In this document: in pieces, positions 55,837 to 64,000 of the stretch | Layout: every line of letters starts with the position of its first letter | Position numbering within the stretch: position 1 is the stretch's first letter | From: Capitella teleta | Taxonomy: Eukaryota > Annelida > Polychaeta > Capitellidae | Assembly (NCBI GenBank): GCA_000328365.1 | Contig: KB306104.1 | Coordinates: 386,439 to 450,438, forward strand | Direction: 5' to 3' | DNA: 64,000 nucleotides | Notes under the pieces: generated by a model | Told to the model about the DNA's origin: nothing | Seen by the model: the letters and a program-made list of their open reading frames with translations, nothing else | Databases searched by the model: none | Program-made: the position numbers and the translations under genes

Positions 55837-58801
55837 TCATTTCATATGAGCCTCCAGTTGATCATCCGCAATGTAATTCTTGACGTCAGCTTTCTTTGCC
55901 ATAATGATCTTCTTTTTTTGTTCTGCATCCAACCAACTACGAATCACTTTCCACACAGCTGCAAGAAAAAGAAAAAGAAATTGAAAAGACCAAATCAGTG
56001 CTCAATTCCTCACATGACAGCAGCCACGGCATTTCAAACAGCAGAATGTAGCCACAGATGCTTGGGAAGTAATTCGACAAACAAGATATGATGAATTTTG
56101 TGATGTCAAGATCCTGTGAAAAAAAAAAAAAAATGTTATGGATAAATCTGAATTCAACAGCCAACCATATTTGTAATTCCAGCGTCAGTGAAGTCGAACA
56201 CAAGTACGATGCGTGTTCCAGGGGCTGCCTTGTGGTGCTCCTCAAAGTACCAAGCGATGAACTTCTTCATTTCAGGAATCTGTTGCCCTTTCTTATGACG
56301 AGCAACTCTGAAAGTTACTAAAGAAAACCATCCTTATCTTTTGCTCTGGATCGAGGAGAAAAATAAACTGCAACCCACAGATTTTGCGCTGCCCTTTGTC
56401 CACTCCATTCCAGTACAAAACTTTCCGCTCCTCAAATTCTTTTGGAAATGAATCAGCTTTGAGATCTAGAACATTTTTAATAGCAGAAATATTTATTTAT
56501 AAAAAATGAAAACACCTTACCGTTAACACCCATTTCTTTACGGAATCGGAAAACAGAATCAACATTCTTCACGGGGGCCTCCATGTCTCCATTCTCACTG
56601 AACGAGCGAATGAAACATTTGGCAAACGGAAGATCATCTTTCAAACGATCCAAATCGCGACTGTCATACTCTCCTGCTTTGATAGCCTCTGTGAATTAAT
56701 AGAAACAAATTTTAGAAACATTTCAAAATATTCACAAATCTGGTTACCAGCAAACTGTTCAGCAAATTTCTCCCGCAACTCAGGGACACGAGAAGCAATT
56801 TCCTGTGATTGTAAAGAGAATCGTATTGATTATAAATAATTCAATAAGCAAATTACATAATTCGGTTGAATCAATACAGAACATATTGAAGAATAAATAA
56901 TTTAGACTGCACTGCTACAGTGTGCTTTCTATGGGTAGAATCTATTCTTTCTATTTAAACAAAAGTTTAAGCCAAATAGTGCGTTATATGAGCTAATAAT
57001 CTTTAAAAACAAGCCCTTCTTCCATATTTATTGCAAAAGTTCAAAAGGTTATTGGAAGGCACGGGCCACAAGGCATTTGGATATTCACTGATTTCCCTTT
57101 AACGGATCTTTCTAAGATTTCTGAAGTTTGTGTCATTCGCTATAGAGAAAATCAATGATTCATGCAATCAATACTGTGATAACCAGATTGTGGTCATCAC
57201 ATTATGTAGTCATACCAGCATAAGCATGGTTTTCTCACATATGATATGGCACTGTGCTCCCATGACTCTTCTAATATTTTTGCATTATTTTTATTATTAA
57301 TGCAGGTAATTTTATTCTATAGCACATAGAAACTTTATCTCATAATTGTACTTTTTGTGCTATAAATATGAATATATTAGTAATATTAATATATTTAAGA
57401 ACTAGCTGAAACGCTTAATGCAGCCTTTAAAGCAGTAAATAATGATATGATATTTGTATGTCTAGACTATTATTATTATAGCATTCATTGTGTTATGTAT
57501 GCTTGAAACCTGCTCATTCAATGGTAATTGCGAGTTAAGAACCCCTACCCACTGGTCCTAGCTGTCATTATAATTTTTTTTTCTCAATTATGGCATCTCA
57601 ATTAACTTATATGATAAGGTAGCGGAACAACTTAATATAAAATCAAGATAGTGTATATAGACTAGGCTAGTGCTTGAGGCTTGAAAATTAATTCATATAT
57701 AAAATTAATTAATCAAAATGAATGTACAATTCTCATATAAAATTTAATATTTCCCTTTTTTTATATAGATTTAAACTCCCTAATCATAAAATAAGAAATT
57801 TAGAAAATGCCAATTTCATTCTTCTTGCAGTGATTGCTTAAAACTGAAAGACGAACAGTGAATATATACTGTAGGTCGGAGTACTAATATTAAGGAGGGA
57901 TTTAATTGGGCGAATTTGGCGAAGTAAAAAAAAAAAAATTAATATCACTAATACAGAAGTATAACATTATGATTTTGTAGCAGAAAATCCTAAAGTTATG
58001 CATTAATATTTATTTATAAATATAATATTTGGTTGGAATTAATTATTAAATTATTGATGTTATAAAATGTGCACACAATGAAATCAAAGAGAACCACTTT
58101 ATGTTATTCATATCAATAAATAAAATTTGTTTACCATATATATATATCATTTATTTTCACAAATGAGTTTGCACATTTATAAGAAGAAGAAGAAAAAACT
58201 AGAGAGCAAAATAAGAAAATAATTAAGGATGAGAGTGGTACTCTCAATGATTTGAAGGTTTCAATTAGGGTTATGGTTTGGGAGTATAGGTATATTTATT
58301 GCTAAATTCCATTATACAACAATGGCTATGCAACAGGGCCACAGTGAGTCTTACCAGTGGGCTCTGGTTACATGAAATGCCTATGCAACATTCTAGACAA
58401 AACCAGTATATGATATTACATATATAAACAGTAAGCATTCAGTATAATCACTAATCACTGCATTAATTGAGTTGGAAATGAGTTTGATCCATATCTGCTC
58501 GCTCACTGTTAAGACCCCCTGTGGGCGGTATAGTAGCCGGTGATTTATCATTTAGCAACGTCGAACAATGGAACACTGTCACACTGTGACTTTGAATGGA
58601 ACTCTTCCAACAGCCATGTAATGATGTATGATCATTTTCAGATTACAAGATGTACACTTTTTACGGGTCATGCAGTGACTGACTGGTAACTGAGATTAAA
58701 CAAATGACTTAGTCACTTACTCACCTGCAGCTGAAAATATAAATGCATTTTAACAATACGTTGCCTACCTCTTCATCGAACTCAGGAATTGGAACAGACA
58801 T
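55837..58801 (-). CDS. MOSPD2-like CRAL-TRIO domain protein
   Basis: It resembles the N-terminal CRAL-TRIO half of MOSPD2, which in vertebrates also has an MSP domain and a membrane anchor. Seven exons: 58769-58801, 56748-56802, 56521-56688, 56379-56465, 56166-56317, 56014-56113, 55837-55958 (717 nt, 238 residues). The N-terminal part has YDSRDLDRLKDDLPFAKCFIRSF, abbreviated here to its ends YDSRDLDR and AKCFIRSF, and VFRFRKEMGVN. The core has VLVFDFTDAGITNMDLDITK and YILLFEMPWLLS, parallel to MOSPD2 residues around DLSETGIN and IFDMPWLM. It stops soon after VKNYIADDQLEAHMK, with no MSP domain or membrane segment. Exon 5 is placed at the inner acceptor (56318), which restores KILTFRVARHKK and frame; the outer acceptor breaks the frame. 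Intron 1 is 1966 bp and AT-rich, the others 52-61 bp. Confidence 0.85.
56803..58768 (-). other. Long AT-rich first intron of the MOSPD2-like gene
   Basis: No internal exon was recognised. One variant of the repeat motif, GTGCGTTATAT, lies at 56979-56989 (plus orientation, antisense to this gene). The rest is AT-rich with short A/T runs. Confidence 0.6.
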
Positions 58802-59442
58802 TACGTCAATGGTTTAAGGAAATATGACAGATATATTTTTTTAACGTCAAACCGCACGCCTGTCAACAACGAAAGCTCCGTCCCAAAAACCTCACTTATG
58901 ACCTTCGAACCCGTGAACTCACATAAAAGGAGCATGCATTGCTAAAAAACGTGCATGCGTTGTGATGTATCCTAAACTACTGTTACCGAGAATGAAGATA
59001 GTTATTAAAATTACCCTATCATCTTATAATGCATTTTTAGAATTGATTAAATGTTGGTTAGAGGTAAATTGCTAGTCTGGGTGGAATATAATCATAGAAA
59101 AAAAATCAAGGATCCCTTGGTTGCGATTTCCTGTTTCAAAATGGAGGACAGCGAGCGAAATTTCGAAAGATTCATTCCGAATTTTGCTTTCCGATTACTA
59201 CTCTCTGAAATTTGTTGATGCATCATTATTGCAAATCTTTGGACAATCTCACGAAATTAATATGACCAGGTATTACTTGCGCACACCCACCAAAGGGCGC
59301 CAGGTGTTTGACATTGCATTCAATTTTGGAGTGCAAACTTTAACTTGTTCCAACTTGAAGTTGAACTCACTCAGTGTGAGTGTATGTGTGTTGACCTGCT
59401 GACTGACTTCACTCTTACCTGGTTTTCATTTAAAATCACATG
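58802..59442. other. Intergenic between divergent genes
   Basis: It holds the presumed promoter of the MOSPD2-like gene. No coding exon was recognised. Confidence 0.4.
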
Positions 59443-59926
59443 CAGTCAAAGCTCACTATTGCAAACTTGGATATATAGAAATTCCGGTTATATAGAACTA
59501 ATGTGGGGATCCCCGCCTGATCCCTATCTTTCAACCATCATACCATGGTATCAGCGGATCTTCTGTCTAGCCCTATAGTCGCTATACTATGATACTAACT
59601 TTGGCTGATCCCTATGAAATGACTCGGATTCCAGGCAGTCGGAACCCGGAACTCCATGCCTCCCTAGACTATTGTAATATTATTGTTGGTGAAAGCCGAA
59701 AGGCGATTTTTTTTATAAGACACTTAGACAGATTGTTTGGTACGACGTTTGTGATTGGCTGCTTTGGGTATGACGCATTTCTTTCCTGCAAAAAGATTTG
59801 CAGCAGTTTCGAAGCGTATTTCTGGCTCTTTTTGCGACGAACCCAAGCAATATCATCTATAGAACTCCTGATATTACAAACTTATTTTTATGGCTCCTGA
59901 AGGTTCGTAATAATGAGCTTTGACTG
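59443..59926. mobile_element. MITE with CAGTC termini, pogo/mariner-like
   Basis: The left end CAGTCAAAGCTCACTATT and the right end, read in reverse complement as CAGTCAAAGCTCATTATT, form terminal inverted repeats. They match at 22 of 26 positions. The 484-bp interior has no coding capacity. TA follows the right end, but the left flank is TG, so the expected TA target duplication is not intact. The termini suggest a pogo-like Tc1/mariner derivative. Confidence 0.65.
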
Positions 59927-60462
59927 TAATGACATTGTGTGATTGTGTTTGTGAGAGTGAGAGTGATGCTGCTTTTTATGCCAACGAGGCAACTCATTAT
60001 GATTATCTATTTATCCCATCCATTTGGTACGCACAATTATGAAAAAATTTGCATTAGACTTTTGTCTGACTCGGATCAGATTCAGAGCCTGTAAAAGTTT
60101 TATATTGCACGTTGACTAGGTGACATACTACAGCAAGGCAAATGGATCTCGCTTTACAGAAAACATTGATGCATACACACCTAGCTGATTTTTCTGTGTT
60201 ACATGTTCATCTAGAGCTATATCCCTGATAGCTGATGTCCCGTTAACCTTTTGCCCATGCGCATATTTGACCTAGTTTCAGCAATGAGACAAACATGATC
60301 ACATCTCAAACTTTTCAGCAACCCTTTCTACGAGCCTCCTCTGCACAAGGCCCACTACCATCCCTCGAGAGCCAAACGTCTAACTGAGCAACAGAAACAG
60401 GTGCAATGATCCGGTATGCTGAGTCAGCCTTTAAATTCATTCTTTCCATAGACTGCACTGCG

Positions 60463-62952
60463 ATGGAAGCAATGGACACGGGAAAGGAGGACTTCATGAA
60501 AGGTTCACACCACTACAAGCATGACGCTGTCACTGGCGAGGCAGAATCCAAATTTGACGAATCATGGCCTGAGAGCGAGCGACCTTCCACCATTGAGTGA
60601 GTTCCTCTGATTGGCTGACAAGATTCTACGATGTTTATTCAGTGTGGCGTTGCGGGATCTGCCGAGCCCAATAGGAAGCGTGGATGGAGTGTGGTCTGGT
60701 TGGGGAACGTGTGCTCCTAATCCCCTGCAAAGCCCTCCTGAGAAAGGCAACAAGGATGGCATCCATAAAAGGGGTCAAGAGTTTGGTCCAGCTAAGAAGG
60801 GATCAACCCTGGCCAAGTGAGTGCTTTCAGGAATCTCTGGCTTTCATTGTAAATATTGTTATAAGGTATATCGAACGGTTCCGATCGGCCACACCTCTCA
60901 GTCGTGAGGAACGAGAGAAGAGGAAAATGATGGGCAGGGAAGAGGACTTCTGGTGGCTTTCATCACAGATCACTCCTTCTGACAGCTCAACGCCCAAAGA
61001 TGAAACTATCAAGGATTCAGATGCTGGTATTCGATCCAGAATGGCATCAAAACCTGACCAATCTAGTCCCACTCTTTTTGTCAGTTTTTTAGTTATTTTC
61101 CATGACTGTTTAAATCTTTTCGTTTGCTTCTTCAGACTAAAACCAAATCAAAATTAACTAAACAGAATATCAATGATTTGCTGGACTGTAATACCAAACG
61201 ACTGCAGGAAAGAGCGGACAAACTGCTTGAGAAGGCGTGAGTGAGATTTCATGTGATTATATGTTTTCAAGAGTGATCTCATGATTTGCACAGTGAGAGT
61301 AGCATGAATTCTTCAGAGCCGGTTGTCAGCACTGTGGGTTTAGGGAGTGAAGATCGCACGAGTACAGTTGGAAGTGCAAGTGTTATGGATGAAGTCTGCT
61401 ATCGGCCAAATTTTACTCGCTGGTCTGACCTGGGTATGCTGAGATTGTGGTGTTTAGCTATTCTAAAATGAGAATTCTCTTTCTCAGATCAACGAATTGA
61501 CTCAAAAATTATTCCTGAGTCAGCGGATGGAGATATTCTCTCTAGATGGAGGCAGAGACGAAGACTTGAAAATGCACGACTGAAGCCTGGTCATCGTGCA
61601 GTTGATGTCCCTCACATTATGAACGTGAGTTAACCAGACAATCACTTTTCTCCTTACCACCTCCCACCTCCAGAAACAAGACAGTGAGATAGAAGGAAAG
61701 CTCAGTGAATTTAGACGCAAATTGGCTGAGGGTATCAACCCTACGACTTCATCTGTACTCAGCGCTGTTCAGTCGCAACACTTGAGTTTCACACCTGCCC
61801 CAGAGACATCCAAAGCTGAAAACAAAGTAATCACAAAATGCCTAGTAAGAGAATTATCCTGTGTGACTTTTAAATCATGGATGATTTCAGGCAGAGCGCA
61901 GCATACAAGTGAACCTAATACCCACGTCTCTGACCGCGGACGCCTGCACCTCCCCAATGCACTCCAGAGACACTCCCATTCCCAATGAATCTCCTGCAAA
62001 AGAAGCGACTCATGTGGAAGTTCAATGTGATATCGTGATTGACACAAAACCTCGCTCTCCTCGTGTTGCTGGATCTATCAACGATTCTTCGCATGAAAAA
62101 ATTAACAAACAGAGCAGCGATGACTCATCATCGTCTCCTGTGCTGAGAAACATCCCTCCGAGTTCTTCTGAAGAATCTACTGAAAGTGATGTCGCAGAAA
62201 AGCCATCGAAATTCAGGTCACGCCCACATCAGAAGAGAACTCAGAGGAAGCCACTGAATGTTCCAAAATGCCACAGCAGTCCTAAAACACCTGTGAAACG
62301 CACCATAGGAAAGGTTTGTTTGTTGTGTGTTCTCATCTCTGCGTTTATGCTCCATTTCTGCAGACTGTGGGTGAAATGTTCCCTTCAGAGTCATTCACTG
62401 TTATCACGAGTCGAGACAGCTGGGACAGTGACGTCCTGTTTGATGACAACGGCCGCCTCAGTCATCAGCAGGAATTGGATGAGGTGCGAGAGGAATCTGG
62501 CCCCAGTGAAACTCCCAGAGAGTTTGTTACCCTCACTGAGCCTGTTGTCATAGAAACTGCCACTCCTGAAATCCCCCCAACACAGGCAGATATTGAGCCT
62601 CCTTTGCCTCAATCGCATCCTCAGGAACCAGGAGACCAAGCAGAAGAGGAAGTAAACTTGGAAGAAGTTATAACGCAATCAGAAGAGGGTATTTTTATGT
62701 TTATTCACTTCTTCTTATTTATATTGGTTTATTGTAGTTTCATTTGAATGAAAATATGAGCCTTTAATTTATGGCATTGAATTATTATTTATTTATTATT
62801 TAAATTTTATCATTCATTTCACAGATTTGGATTTACTTTTGTTGGCTGATGAAGAGGAAACAGAAGATGAAATTATCAAAGACCTCCGCAGCAAAAGAGA
62901 TTTTTACGTAAACCTGTTATGTCAACTAGAAATGAAGTTGGATTTGAGTTAA
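60463..62952 (+). CDS. PROSER3: PROSER3-like proline/serine-rich protein
   Basis: A largely disordered protein; its vertebrate relative has been associated with centrosomes and cilia (not shown here). Ten exons: 60463-60596, 60643-60816, 60866-61079, 61136-61236, 61294-61433, 61488-61624, 61674-61826, 61891-62313, 62364-62688, 62825-62952 (1929 nt, 642 residues), all phases consistent. PROSER3-type islands appear in order: KFDESWPESERPST; KYIERFRSATPLSREER followed by EEDFWWL; NINDLLDCNTKRLQERADKL; and DILSRWRQRRRLENARLKPG. The C-terminal half is Ser/Pro/Glu-rich and ends with a short helix-like segment (IIKDLRSKRDFYVNLLCQL). Introns are 46-64 bp except the last (136 bp). The ATG at 60463 lies just inside a TCCATAG acceptor (exon from 60452), so an upstream exon, perhaps coding, may exist. 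An AATAAA signal is at 63157. Confidence 0.78.
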
Positions 62953-63156
62953 TTAGGATAGATTAGTAGCCTTCATTTTTCAAATTCAAATTATGAGCAC
63001 ACAGGGGAGGATTTTAATTGTTATTTCATTATCAAATGTGTATACTTTGGCTGGTGTCAGTATTTACTTTATTCATAATTCATATGTGCCAAAATTAAAA
63101 TTCTGAAAATCAGTTCCAGCCCTCTCAAGACTTGAATGTATTTAAGCCATGCCTGA

Positions 63157-63162
63157 AATAAA
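63157..63162 (+). terminator. Poly(A) signal of the PROSER3-like gene
   Basis: AATAAA lies 205 bp past the stop codon and is followed by a T-rich stretch. Confidence 0.6.
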
Positions 63163-63444
63163 CTGTTTTTCATCTGTTTCAAATTATTCAACTTTTCCTC
63201 ATTCAATGTTCAGTTATTGATTACTGAAAGTGCTGAAATCCAGCTCAAGATATTCTTCGATTTTGTTCAAAGTCTACGCACACATACTTGTGCCGGAATC
63301 ATTTACTACTTCCTACTCATGCCTCTTCAGGGACAAGTTATTCAACCCATGCCAACAGCCTAAAAGGAAAAACACGTAACATCTTTCAGAGACTCGATTC
63401 ATGAGTCACGTGACAAAGGGGAATTCCCATCCTGTACTTTCACT

Positions 63445-63446
<2 letters not shown>

Positions 63447-63482
<36 letters not shown>

Positions 63483-63740
63483 TTATTTCGTAGAAAAACA
63501 TGTACAGGAAAAATGAACGAAATAAGGAAGTATGTTACAATGAGTACGTGGATGTACCCTCCAAATCCTGCGGACAATTTTCCGCCAGGCAACATAGAAC
63601 TTTCACTTGATATTCAACATAAAACGTCTTTCGATGTTTCCATCGTTTACATGAGGATCTTGTGACAGGTGCATAATCGTAATTATTGCCCGCCAACAGT
63701 AAGCACCAGCCAAGACTAGAAGAGAACATTACTTTATATT
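63447..63740 (-). mobile_element. Possible retroposon 3' end with ATT tail
   Basis: On the minus strand an open frame ends in a TAA at about 63535. It is followed by a short AT-rich tail, GAAATAAATT and about twelve ATT units (63447-63483). This resembles 3' ends of LINE or SINE retroposons with microsatellite tails. The encoded sequence is not recognised, and a plain ATT microsatellite next to unrelated DNA is the alternative. Confidence 0.3.
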
Positions 63741-64000
63741 ACGACTTATGCGGCTGCAGGGAAAATATTTTCTGAAATCATTCAGTTTTCTTTTATATTT
63801 TGATTAATTTAAAAATGCCACTTTCTCGCCAAACACTCATGTTAAAACGCTCAAGTAATACTATATCGTAATACTATCTTTGGATGAATGAAATTCTTTA
63901 ATTTGATTCAACTCAATAAATGTATGCTCCCTTGGGCCACTTGTTGCTGTTGTTCGTTTACTGATTCACGATATGCAACACGATTTCTTGTAAATGCAGA
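63741..64000. other. Window end, nothing recognised
   Basis: AT-rich sequence without a supported exon. Confidence 0.4.

Noticed and set aside
62663-62678. TATAACGCAA in the PROSER3-like coding exon as a member of the repeat family
   Set aside because: It matches only the core loosely and is explained by coding sequence (EEVITQ).

Overview
The window is nuclear DNA of a bilaterian animal. It has spliced genes, GT-AG introns, an intron-bearing tRNA, tRNA-derived SINEs, a LINE remnant, MITE-like elements and many simple repeats. Six protein genes could be reconstructed exon by exon, with reading phase holding across every junction. Most introns are only 46-64 bp, while a few are 1-10 kb. Such tiny introns together with a full single-minded gene suggest a marine invertebrate. 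A lophotrochozoan such as an annelid is plausible, but this is an inference and no species is claimed.

Layout. 1-9.1 kb is gene-poor: a MITE-like element with nested inverted repeats, an intron-containing tRNA-Lys(UUU) gene, a SINE, and a decayed second copy of the same tRNA. 9.1-22.6 kb holds the bHLH-PAS gene single-minded (minus strand): bHLH exon, a 10.3 kb first intron, then eight exons encoding the PAS domains and the C-terminal region. 22.6-45.5 kb is a gene desert with no recognisable coding exon. It holds GC-rich islands, microsatellites, a 14-bp minisatellite and promoter-like motif clusters.

45.5-64 kb is gene-dense: a CRAL-TRIO lipid-binding protein (minus), an astacin metalloprotease with C-type lectin and kringle domains (plus, divergent from the previous gene), LYRM2 (minus, convergent with the astacin), a MOSPD2-like CRAL-TRIO protein (minus), and a PROSER3-like gene (plus). 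A 50-base assembly gap lies at 54.3 kb.

The most unusual signal is an 11-mer, GTGCGTTATGA. Ten exact copies occur in 64 kb, eight of them in 45.86-52.49 kb. They come in short tandem clusters inside the tiny introns of the two divergent genes, in sense orientation, at or three bases after the splice donor. This looks like an introner-like or splice-linked repeat, or a shared regulatory element. A tRNA-Lys gene with a 20-nt intron and the protease-lectin-kringle fusion are the next most interesting items.
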